Assembly (NCBI RefSeq): GCF_034313965.1
Contig: NZ_JAVIWQ010000002.1
Location: 3,038,001-3,102,000, forward strand
DNA length: 64,000 nt
From: Herbaspirillum sp. RTI4
GTDB lineage: Bacteria; Pseudomonadota; Gammaproteobacteria; Burkholderiales; Burkholderiaceae_D
Reading direction: 5' to 3'
Shown here: in pieces, positions 10,662-17,205 of the stretch
How the letters are laid out: each line of letters starts with the position of its first letter
Numbering within the stretch: position 1 is the stretch's first letter
Translations under genes and position numbers: made by a program
The notes under the pieces: model-generated
Told to the model about the DNA's origin: nothing
Seen by the model: the letters and a program-made list of their open reading frames with translations, nothing else
The model's database searches: none

Positions 10662-11012
10662 CTACTTCTGCGCGGCGACGACAACAACTTCAACCAGCAC
10701 CTCAGGACGCGCCAGCTTGGATTCCACGGTAGCGCGAGGCGGCGTATGACCTGGCACAACCCAGCCGTCCCACACCGCGTTCATTCCGGCAAAATCCTTG
10801 ATGTTCGCCAGAAAAATCTGGCAAGACAAAATGCGATCCTTGCCGCTGCCGGCTTCGATCAGTAAACGCTCAACGTGCGCCAGCACTTCGCGTGTCTGGC
10901 CATCGATACCTTGGGAAAGGTCATCAGGTACCTGTCCGGCCAGATACACCACACCTTGATGTATGGCGGCATCGGAGAGGCGGGCGCCTACGTGCAATCG
11001 TGTCAGTGTCAT
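10662..11012 (-). CDS. RidA family protein
   Basis: A 116-aa member of the RidA/YjgF/UK114 family. These are trimeric proteins; the canonical members hydrolyse reactive enamine/imine intermediates from PLP enzymes. The active-site arginine context PPRATVE is present near residue 93, and the family feature LAGQVPDD is near 25-32. It is closer to YoaB-like paralogues than to RidA itself, so its substrate is not known. AAGG lies 6 nt before the ATG. It sits directly upstream of relA on the same strand. Confidence 0.85.
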   Translation of the reverse strand: MTLTRLHVGARLSDAAIHQGVVYLAGQVPDDLSQGIDGQTREVLAHVERLLIEAGSGKDRILSCQIFLANIKDFAGMNAVWDGWVVPGHTPPRATVESKLARPEVLVEVVVVAAQK

Positions 11013-11048
11013 GTTGTACCTTTTTAATTGTCTATGAAAAAACTGCGC

Positions 11049-11918
11049 TTATTCCGCCAGCAAAAATTCGCGCACGGGAGTGATCTGTTCCGTATGTAAA
11101 AACGTCGGCGCATGCCCGACATCGGCAAATTCAATCAGCCTGGCCTTCGGCCCGCGCTGCGTCATCGCCGCCGCTGTCTCCGGCGCCAGCAAATCGGAAT
11201 GTTCGCCACGGATAAGTAAAGTCGGGCAAGTCATCGCATCGTAAGCGGCCCACAACATCTGCTCGCCCATTTGCACGCTCTCCGGCGTCGCCGTCAGGAA
11301 TGGCTGCGCCAGACCCGGATCGTAATGCCGCATCCACTTGCCATCGGCATCCTGGCGCAAGACATCGGCCGCCAGTTTGTGCCATTCCTCATCGGTATGC
11401 GTACCGAAGCTGAGGGAAATGGCGCGAATGTATTGCGCTGCCTCGTCGAAGCTCGAAAATTTTATTTCCTGGCCGATATATTGACCAATGCGCGCCAACG
11501 CCTCGGCCTGCAAAGTCGGTCCGATATCGTTGAGCACCAGCCTGCGGATGGGATTGCCCGGCAGCGATGCCAACCCCATGCCGATCAGCCCACCCATCGA
11601 CGTGCCAAGCCAGTCCACGGTTTCCGCATTCAGACGCGCCAGCAAAGTCACCATGTCGCTGACATATTGCGGAACTACATAATATTGTGGCGCCTTTAAC
11701 CAGCCGGAGCGCCCGCGACCCACGATATCCGGGCACACGACGCGATAGGTATCGCTCAACTCACGCGCAATCCGGTCGAAATCGTCCGACACGCGTGTCA
11801 CGCCGTGGACGCAGAGCAAGACATTGGGATTGTGCGCATCGCCCCACTCCTGATAGGCCATCGTGTGCAAACCCGCAGGCGAGATGCATTGAACTGTTTT
11901 GTGTACCGGATGCGTCAT
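11049..11918 (-). CDS. Alpha/beta hydrolase
   Basis: A 289-aa soluble alpha/beta-hydrolase fold protein. The nucleophile elbow is GTSMGG (Ser near 107), with the likely acid in GEHSDLL and the catalytic His in DVGHAPTF. The oxyanion region is VHGVT. No signal peptide is seen. It precedes the RidA-like gene by 36 bp and may be in the same operon. The substrate cannot be told from sequence; relatives are annotated as generic esterases or C-C hydrolases. Confidence 0.85.
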   Translation of the reverse strand: MTHPVHKTVQCISPAGLHTMAYQEWGDAHNPNVLLCVHGVTRVSDDFDRIARELSDTYRVVCPDIVGRGRSGWLKAPQYYVVPQYVSDMVTLLARLNAETVDWLGTSMGGLIGMGLASLPGNPIRRLVLNDIGPTLQAEALARIGQYIGQEIKFSSFDEAAQYIRAISLSFGTHTDEEWHKLAADVLRQDADGKWMRHYDPGLAQPFLTATPESVQMGEQMLWAAYDAMTCPTLLIRGEHSDLLAPETAAAMTQRGPKARLIEFADVGHAPTFLHTEQITPVREFLLAE

Positions 11919-12048
11919 GGTCGGAAAAGTCCAAAAGTGAAGAGACTCATTCTACTCCTCGTCCCTCCGGGACGGCCCGGGAAGCGGCCGAAGCACGGCG
12001 CTGCAATTTAATTCCTGACGCGCCTGCTGCGACAGCGCGCGGCACTGC

Positions 12049-12054
12049 TATAAT
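12049..12054 (+). promoter_or_regulatory. -10 box of tRNA-Leu(UAA)
   Basis: A consensus TATAAT 40 nt upstream of the tRNA-Leu 5' end, followed by a C-rich run. The -35 region is poor (GCTGCG at 17 bp). The preceding 11919-12048 stretch holds no gene. Confidence 0.5.
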
Positions 12055-12093
12055 GCCCCCCTTACAAATGCAGCAGTTGCAAACGTGTACTAC

Positions 12094-12434
12094 GCCCGAG
12101 TGGTGAAATCGGTAGACACAAGGGACTTAAAGCAATTTGAGCCCTCCGGAGGAAACTCCAGAGGTGACGCCCGTCAAATTCGGTGAAACCCCTGGATGCC
12201 ACAAGCATCCGAGACAACGCCGAGCCAAGCCCCCGTTCCGCAAGGCACGAGGGAAGGTGTAGAGAGCAGACGGCGGGCACCTACGGCAAAGCGGTCATAC
12301 GCAGCGCTACGGTGAAGGCGTGCTCCAGACCACGAACATTTTTTCTTTTTGAAAAACTGGCGGCGAAAGCCGAAGTGGTAAGAAAATCCCTCGACCTAAC
12401 AGTCGTGCCGGTTCAAGTCCGGCCTCGGGCACCA
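12094..12434 (+). tRNA. tRNA-Leu(UAA), split by a group I intron
   Basis: The 5' exon (12094-12128) runs from acceptor GCCCGAG through the D arm to AGGGACTT, ending at U34. The 3' exon (12383-12434) begins AAAATCCCT, continues through a long class II variable arm (CGAC...GTCG) and GGTTCAAGTCC, and ends CTCGGGC, A, CCA. Joined, they give an 87-nt class II tRNA with anticodon loop CTTAAAA, anticodon UAA. The split is after the first anticodon base, the classical position for group I introns in this tRNA. The 3' 17 bases also form one copy of the prophage att repeat. Confidence 0.95.
12129..12382 (+). ncRNA. Group I self-splicing intron (IC3-like) in tRNA-Leu
   Basis: A 254-nt intron between U34 and A35. 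Its core strings match the Azoarcus tRNA-Ile intron as I know it: GTCAAATTCGGTGAAACC (12173-12190), ACAACGCCGAGCCAAGC (12214-12230), GAAGGTGTAGAGA (12253-12265), AGACGGC (12268-12274) and CACCTACGGCAAA (12278-12290). The 5' exon end ACTT can pair with GAG of the internal guide near 12139, with the required U-G pair at the splice site. A GNRA hairpin CGGC-GAAA-GCCG (12361-12372) fits P9. The last base is G (omega-G). No ORF or homing nuclease is inside, so mobility would depend on outside factors. Confidence 0.93.
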
Positions 12435-12436
12435 AT
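12418..12436 (+). repeat. attL core (19-bp direct repeat)
   Basis: TCCGGCCTCGGGCACCAAT, comprising the 3' end of the tRNA-Leu T arm and acceptor plus two bases. It is identical to 53223-53241. The phage copy supplies the same tRNA 3' end, so the tRNA stays intact after integration. Confidence 0.95.
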
Positions 12437-12513
12437 ACAAGGAAAATGGGAACGCGTGTTTACGTGTTCTCCTATGTGGAGCAGGATGGTTATTAATGTG
12501 GGATACTTAGCTC

Positions 12514-12544
12514 CCCGCACGAAACCCGCACAGTAATCCCGCAC
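12514..12544 (+). repeat. Left integrase arm-type sites, CCCGCAC x3
   Basis: Three direct copies of CCCGCAC at 12514, 12525 and 12538, about 80 bp inside attL and immediately before int. Two direct copies with the same 11-bp period occur at 53168 and 53179 beside attR. Short direct repeats at both prophage ends, separate from the core, are the pattern of arm-type binding sites of tyrosine integrases. They may also let integrase repress its own promoter. Confidence 0.65.
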
Positions 12545-12546
12545 AC

Positions 12547-13485
12547 ATGGCCTATATACGAAAATACCGAGATAAGTGGCGCGCAGAAGTGCAGCGCCAC
12601 GGTTTTCGCGTGACGCACGTCACCGAAACAAAACGCGAGGCGCAAGCCTGGGCGCTCAAGAAAGAAGCTGAACTGGACACGCTGCAAGGCAGCGGGGGTA
12701 AAACCCTAGGCGATGCCGTTGAGCATTACAAGAAGACCGTCAGCGTCACGAAGCGCAATCCCGAATGGGAAGCACGGCGCTTCGATTCCATGCTTGCCCA
12801 CTTCGGCTATGCCACCAGGCTGGCGGATATAGATAGCGCAGTCATGGGGGTATGGCGTGACAAGCGACTGGAAACCGTTTCCGGTTCCACCGTCTTACGC
12901 GAAGCGAATCTATTACGCCACCTGTTCAGCCTGGCCGTGGATGAATGGCGCTGGCTGGATCGCAATCCCTTCAAAGGGGTGCGTCTCCCCGCCGAAAACG
13001 AAGCCCGATTCCAGCGCTGGCGCTGGCAACAGATCAAGCGTGTTTTGCGTGCTGGCCAGCGATCAGGTGGCAAGATAGGCGAGATGACGCACGCGTTTCA
13101 CATATCACTGCGTACTGCCATGCGGATGTCGGAAGTGCTGAACGCCCCTGAAGGTTATGATCCCGCACGCCAGGTGGTTGTACTTCCCCGCACGAAGACA
13201 GGCGGCCGTGAAGAAGTACCCGTCGGCCGGATCGCTGCGAAGCTACTCGCCTCCACGGTCTTTACTGTTACCCCAAGCGTGGGGAGCGTGTTGTTTTCTA
13301 AGCTTTGCCGCCAGCAACTAATTAAAGACCTGACGTTTCACGATGCACGCGCTACCGCGTTGACGCTACTGGCGCGCAAAGTGGACGTGATGGTTCTCGC
13401 CCGGATCAGCCGACACAAAGATATTAGCTTGCTGCACCGGGTGTATTACCGAGAATCGTCGGACGAGATCGCCGCGAAGTTATGA
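12547..13485 (+). CDS. int: Tyrosine recombinase, phage integrase
   Basis: A 312-aa site-specific recombinase that inserts the phage into the tRNA-Leu 3' end. The N-terminal part is a SAM-like core-binding domain (about 50-140). The catalytic domain shows R193 (TAMRMSE), K217 (RTKTG), H265 and R268 (HDAR), H290 (ISRH) and tyrosine 300 or 301 (VYYRES). The protein starts 110 bp from attL and reads into the prophage. Its 3' end overlaps the convergent holin-like gene by 6 bp. Confidence 0.95.
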   Translation: MAYIRKYRDKWRAEVQRHGFRVTHVTETKREAQAWALKKEAELDTLQGSGGKTLGDAVEHYKKTVSVTKRNPEWEARRFDSMLAHFGYATRLADIDSAVMGVWRDKRLETVSGSTVLREANLLRHLFSLAVDEWRWLDRNPFKGVRLPAENEARFQRWRWQQIKRVLRAGQRSGGKIGEMTHAFHISLRTAMRMSEVLNAPEGYDPARQVVVLPRTKTGGREEVPVGRIAAKLLASTVFTVTPSVGSVLFSKLCRQQLIKDLTFHDARATALTLLARKVDVMVLARISRHKDISLLHRVYYRESSDEIAAKL

Positions 13486-14013
13486 CTTCGGCGGGGTGCT
13501 ATTGGCCAGCAAGACATCCTTTTGCTGACTTCCCGCGCTGGAACCGAAATAGAAGCCGATAACCTGTTCGCACTTCGCGGACAAGTATCCGACCAGTGTA
13601 CCGGCCAGGGCGCTATCGACTTTCGAGTAACCCATTAGCGTACCGGCCACCATTGCGACAAACGCACCGACGATCAGGAACGCCAATGTCGGGACAGTGA
13701 TTGCCCGGGTGCTGACCTGCATGCCGCGTGCGCTGGCACGATCACTTACTTCTTGCGCGTACATTTGCTGCGCGTGGTTCAAGTGAAGTTGCAGCATCGT
13801 TTCCGTGTGCGTCTCCTGGAACTCCTTTGCTTTCTCCACGGCGTCGGCATTCGCGGTCAGCGTCGCCAGTAGGTCTTCAGGCTTATCACTACCGGAACCA
13901 ATGGCGGCCGCCAAGGCGCTACCGATGGCCGCGCCGCCAGGTATAGGGAGGATTGCGCCTAGGAGCGGCAAGCCAAGTTTAGCGAGTGATTCGCCGAATG
14001 CTTTCAGGTCCAT
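13480..14013 (-). CDS. Holin-like membrane protein
   Basis: A 177-aa protein with a hydrophobic Gly/Ala-rich N-terminus (about 10-40), a polar helical middle (about 45-95) and one or two membrane helices (TVPTLAFLIVGAFVAMVAGTL near 107-127, then a weaker segment near 135-155). It ends in a small-residue tail (GSSAGSQQK). Its place beside the endolysin and its layout suggest a holin of the 3TM type. The start at 14013 has AAGG 8 nt upstream; a TTG 15 nt earlier is less likely. The role is inferred. Confidence 0.6.
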   Translation of the reverse strand: MDLKAFGESLAKLGLPLLGAILPIPGGAAIGSALAAAIGSGSDKPEDLLATLTANADAVEKAKEFQETHTETMLQLHLNHAQQMYAQEVSDRASARGMQVSTRAITVPTLAFLIVGAFVAMVAGTLMGYSKVDSALAGTLVGYLSAKCEQVIGFYFGSSAGSQQKDVLLANSTPPKS

Positions 14014-14074
14014 GTCAATCCTTGTCAATGTATCGTCAATCTTTTGTCAATCTTGTGTCAATCTTTTACGTCAA
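14013..14074 (-). repeat. GTCAAT short direct repeats
   Basis: Five copies of GTCAAT or GTCAAA with variable 5-11-bp spacing between 14013 and 14074, just upstream of the holin-like gene and overlapping the end of the 40-aa ORF. They may be slippage products; no function is evident. Confidence 0.5.
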
Positions 14075-14180
14075 ACCTTGCGGCTTCCAGGGCACGGCGC
14101 TTGACCAGTCCAGGCAACACCCGTCCGCCTCCGCGCACCCACTTGGCAAACTGCGCAAGTGCAAGTGCGATTGGTAGCAT
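14058..14180 (-). CDS. Small basic protein of the lysis cassette (40 aa)
   Basis: A 40-aa ORF whose ATG overlaps the endolysin stop (TAATG), with AGGAG 7 nt upstream. The protein begins with a hydrophobic stretch (MLPIALALAQFAKWV) followed by a basic region (RGGGRVLPGLVKRRALEAAR). It lies between endolysin and holin-like gene. I do not recognise a family. A small membrane-binding lysis accessory is possible. Coupling and ribosome-binding site support that it is translated. Confidence 0.55.
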   Translation of the reverse strand: MLPIALALAQFAKWVRGGGRVLPGLVKRRALEAARFDVKD

Positions 14181-14662
14181 TATTCGGCTCCTATCTTTAG
14201 ATTGTCGGCAATGCGGTTTGACCAGCCCTTGCCAAAGGTGGGCCACGTTTCGAGTGATGTGAAATATCGGATGCGCAAGCTGTTCCAACGCATGATGAAT
14301 TTAAGCGGGTCAGTTGCGGCAACTGCGGCAATGGTTACAGCGCCTAGCAGCCCATCGGCTTTTACTCCCGCAGCACCTTGCATCCAAATGACCGGGTGAC
14401 CGCCGTTGTAATTCGCGTCGAAAATCTGGAAGGCAACGCGAGGATCAAATTCATCCAGGCGCAGCGGGTCCCAGTACTGTTTTTTTGCAATTGCCTTGGC
14501 AGTTTCAATTGGCAGATCGCGCATGGCACCGGCATACCCAAATGCACGCGCCACTCTCAAAGTCACGCCGTACATAGTTTCGCCGCCCGGGTCCGCTGGA
14601 TTATTGACGTACCCGCCTTCATTGCCGATCAGCCGACTAAATGCATCATCGAATGAAGTCAT
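14180..14662 (-). CDS. Endolysin, glycoside hydrolase family 108
   Basis: A 160-aa lysozyme-like enzyme that cuts peptidoglycan at the end of infection. The GH108 signature is clear near the N-terminus: LIGNEGGYVNNPADPGGETMYGV, where the Glu in NEGGY is the expected catalytic acid. The C-terminal half (from about 95, AAGVKADGLLGAVT) is the PG-binding-like part common in this family. No signal peptide or SAR helix is apparent, so a holin is needed. I use the ATG at 14662, which overlaps the stop of the upstream membrane ORF (ATGA); an ATG at 14677 would add five residues. Confidence 0.92.
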   Translation of the reverse strand: MTSFDDAFSRLIGNEGGYVNNPADPGGETMYGVTLRVARAFGYAGAMRDLPIETAKAIAKKQYWDPLRLDEFDPRVAFQIFDANYNGGHPVIWMQGAAGVKADGLLGAVTIAAVAATDPLKFIMRWNSLRIRYFTSLETWPTFGKGWSNRIADNLKIGAE

Positions 14663-14835
14663 TTTGTCGGCACCCATCCATGACTAGCAAGCCATAGGTA
14701 AATCATTCCGGCGAAAGCACTTGCCACCAGCCCGGATAACGTCCACTTTCCGAACGTAGCGAACTGCGAATCCAGCCATTCGCGTAGTGCTTCTTTGACA
14801 GCCTCTTTTTGTACGTCTTTATCGATATCGGGCAT
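14659..14835 (-). CDS. Small single-pass membrane protein, class II holin candidate (58 aa)
   Basis: A 58-aa protein with an acidic/polar N-terminal helix (MPDIDKDVQKEAVKEAL) and one membrane segment (about 33-53, LSGLVASAFAGMIYLWLAS). It overlaps the endolysin start by 4 nt and begins one base after the stop of the 105-aa gene, so all three are coupled. The size and position match small podoviral holins of the T7 gp17.5 kind. With the 177-aa protein at 13480 this cassette would have two holin-like proteins, one perhaps an antiholin. Confidence 0.6.
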   Translation of the reverse strand: MPDIDKDVQKEAVKEALREWLDSQFATFGKWTLSGLVASAFAGMIYLWLASHGWVPTK

Positions 14836-14836
14836 C

Positions 14837-15154
14837 TTAGATTCCAGTTGGTTTTTCAGGTTTGGTTGGCAGCGCTTGCGTCGGATCGCCGCTGATCAAT
14901 TTGCGAAGTACCCGAAGCGCAATATCGTATTGAAGCCATGCCGGAGGATAGGCGACTCCGGCCTTCCCGCAACGGGTGTAAATCACATCGTTGGCTTCGA
15001 GTTCGGCCTGCACGGTTTGCTGGAATTTCTCCCAAGCGGCAACGGTCTGAGTAACGGCGGCGGCAGTTGCATTCGCCACCCATTCGGCTAATTGTGCTGT
15101 TTCTTCATCTGCGGTAAGTTCGATGGTTACGCCATCAACGATTTTTGTAAGCAT
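14837..15154 (-). CDS. Hypothetical protein downstream of tail fibre
   Basis: A 105-aa protein directly after the tail fibre gene. Its start, MLTKIVDGVTIELTADEE, resembles the short N-terminal motif seen in many phage proteins encoded next to tail fibres, some of which are fibre assembly factors. The middle (about 25-55) is predicted helical and Ala-rich. I cannot assign a family. Fibre chaperone is a guess from context. Confidence 0.5.
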   Translation of the reverse strand: MLTKIVDGVTIELTADEETAQLAEWVANATAAAVTQTVAAWEKFQQTVQAELEANDVIYTRCGKAGVAYPPAWLQYDIALRVLRKLISGDPTQALPTKPEKPTGI

Positions 15155-15162
15155 GATTTTCC

Positions 15163-16431
15163 TTAGAAGGCGCGTTTCTTACCGTAAAGAGTAAATGTTC
15201 CACTGGCTATGTTCCCGGCAGCAAAAAACAATCGGAAGCCACTTAGGGCGGCAGCAGGGATTGAAACTTCTCCAAACCCCAGAGTTCCACCAAAGTTTCC
15301 ACCAGTATTAAAGTAATTTCCTTGGTGCGTAAGAACTTTATTATTAGTAGTACTTGCAGCGCCTAACAGCTTGAAAGACCCAGTTGTCCCTCCTCCAGTA
15401 GCTAAGTTATTAACAATCCCCCCTGGTGTTAGATAGATTAAGGAATCACCGGTAACTCCCCCAGGATTTGAAGCTGTATTGAGAAAAGCATAATTTGCAT
15501 GTGTATAGACTGCCGTTGACTGCACCACACCGGCAACTGCTGCACGAAAGCTTAAAGTATCTGAAGTAGCTACAGGAATAATACAAGTGTAGAAAAGTTC
15601 AAAGCTCTCATACGTCGCATTATCCAGAGTGAAGTCAAGGAATGCCGTACTAGAAGAAACTACTACGCTCCGAATAGGAACATCCCCCACCGGCACGCCA
15701 CTGTGGTCAGCCCGCAAGATGCTTAGATTGGCTACGCTCAAACCTGAATCAAGCACTTGCGACAAGTCCATTTGCATAGTCACTGTTGTCAACGCACCAA
15801 AGACACTGGTGACGATGGAGCCATACACCATGCCAGCTGTCGTCGTGAATTGGAGGCGGCGTCCGACGTGGAATTCTGTTGCTTGATTACCGGTCAGCGA
15901 GAAGGAATTTGCACTGATATACGTAGGCGTCAGACCGGACGCCAGCCATTGCGAACCTACCGAAACCGCCGTGGCCGGGTTTAGCAAAACGTAAGCGTTC
16001 AGTGTGGCGCTATACACAAGCCCCATCGGGTACCCGGCTGTACCCGTATCTCCCGGTGCGAGTTGCTGACCGCTGCCCTTTAGAATACTTTTCGACGCCT
16101 GCACGGTAGCGCCCAACGTCAACACCAGTGCGGCGTTGCTAGTGTTCGCACCGGACGAGATAAGCATGATTTGTTGGCCGTTCGTCAGCGCCGTGGCATT
16201 GACGGTGGGTAGCGTGGCCGTAAGAGCGTTGACGGTACCGCCAGTGGTTGCGGTATTGAGCAAGCCGGTTTGCACGTCCGATACCCTTGCCAGGGGAAAA
16301 CCCCCCGTTGTTGCGCCGTCATTGACGACGAGAGTATTTTTCGTGGTATCCACGAAAACCTCCCCCGCCGCTCCGGTAGCAACTGCGATATTCGCCGACG
16401 TATCCCTGCGAAGTTTAAGTGCGCTGGACAT
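15163..16431 (-). CDS. Tail fibre with Mtd-like N-terminal domain
   Basis: A 422-aa probable receptor-binding fibre. Residues 1-55 (KLRRDTSANIAVATG, VFVDTTKNTLVVNDG, GGFPLARV) match the N-terminal domain of the BPP-1 major tropism determinant and similar fibres. The rest is rich in Thr, Gly, Asn and Val, typical of beta-structured fibre shafts and heads. There is no C-type-lectin variable region and no reverse transcriptase nearby, so it is not a diversified Mtd. It lies downstream of the gp17-like fibre gene by 12 bp. Confidence 0.8.
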   Translation of the reverse strand: MSSALKLRRDTSANIAVATGAAGEVFVDTTKNTLVVNDGATTGGFPLARVSDVQTGLLNTATTGGTVNALTATLPTVNATALTNGQQIMLISSGANTSNAALVLTLGATVQASKSILKGSGQQLAPGDTGTAGYPMGLVYSATLNAYVLLNPATAVSVGSQWLASGLTPTYISANSFSLTGNQATEFHVGRRLQFTTTAGMVYGSIVTSVFGALTTVTMQMDLSQVLDSGLSVANLSILRADHSGVPVGDVPIRSVVVSSSTAFLDFTLDNATYESFELFYTCIIPVATSDTLSFRAAVAGVVQSTAVYTHANYAFLNTASNPGGVTGDSLIYLTPGGIVNNLATGGGTTGSFKLLGAASTTNNKVLTHQGNYFNTGGNFGGTLGFGEVSIPAAALSGFRLFFAAGNIASGTFTLYGKKRAF

Positions 16432-16443
16432 GCTTACTCCTAA

Positions 16444-17145
16444 TTAGTGAACCGTTCCGAGATCGATGACGGTGGCCGGCGGCGTGTCGCTAACGAATCC
16501 GAGATCGAAGTTATTGAAAGTGACGATGCCCGCCGCGAGTTGCGTGTTCGAGTAGTTGAGCGCGGCGGCCGCTGCGACGGACGCGGTGGCGCTATTGGCC
16601 GCCGCCGCTGCGCTACTGGCCGCACTGGACGACGACGCGGCGCTGGCGCCAGTGAAGTCGATATTTGTAATGCTGTTGCCTGCGGCGTTCCAGCCCAAGC
16701 CAAGCCCGGCTTTTGGCGCGGGAAGCGTAGTGCTGATGCCGGAGGATTGAAGGGGTATCTGAATGGAATTGCCCACCGAAGTGGCTAACTGCTGAATAAG
16801 GATCGTCAGATAATCCAGCGCATTGTTGACGGTTTGCGGGTAGAAGTTCCCGGCATTCGTGAGATTGGTTTGTTGAAGTTCGGCCACCTGGCTCGTCATC
16901 GTCAACAGGTACCCGGCAGCGGGAGCGCTCACCAGCGTAACGCTCCCGCCGGGGGAAGTATCCTGGTTGCTATTGAGCGTCACGCTATACGCGGATGTCA
17001 GCGCCAATACGGTGTTGTTGCCCGACGTGTTGGTAAGCAGCACCAGCACGTCTGATGCCTGGAACACTTTGAACGCGAACGGGAACGCAGTTTGAAGACC
17101 CGTTCCGGCGTAAGGCCCTGCAAGGCGCGTGGTACTGGTAATCAT
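16444..17145 (-). CDS. T7 gp17-like tail fibre N-terminal protein
   Basis: A 233-aa protein whose first 130 residues match the T7 tail-fibre N-terminal domain that attaches fibres to the tail (FPFAFKVFQASDVLVLL, GGSVTLVSAPAAG, LTNAGNFYPQTVNNALDYL). The remainder is an Ala/Ser-rich helical stretch (about 165-205) and a short end (DLGFVSDTPPATVIDLG). It is shorter than full T7 gp17, so it probably serves as an adaptor for the separate fibre encoded just downstream. Confidence 0.88.
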   Translation of the reverse strand: MITSTTRLAGPYAGTGLQTAFPFAFKVFQASDVLVLLTNTSGNNTVLALTSAYSVTLNSNQDTSPGGSVTLVSAPAAGYLLTMTSQVAELQQTNLTNAGNFYPQTVNNALDYLTILIQQLATSVGNSIQIPLQSSGISTTLPAPKAGLGLGWNAAGNSITNIDFTGASAASSSSAASSAAAAANSATASVAAAAALNYSNTQLAAGIVTFNNFDLGFVSDTPPATVIDLGTVH

Positions 17146-17193
17146 GTGGGATGCCCTCTATCAATGCCGAGAGTTTCCAACATGCCGCACCAC

Positions 17194-17204
17194 GCTTGTA
17201 CACC
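17194..17204 (-). promoter_or_regulatory. GGTGTACAAGC element, copy 1
   Basis: Read on the minus strand, GGTGTACAAGC lies directly after the stop codon of the 2201-aa gene and 48 nt before the fibre gene start. The same 11-mer occurs at 26564, 32815 and 39054, always in this orientation and next to a late-gene stop. A transcription signal for late genes is suspected. Confidence 0.5.
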
Positions 17205-17205
17205 C

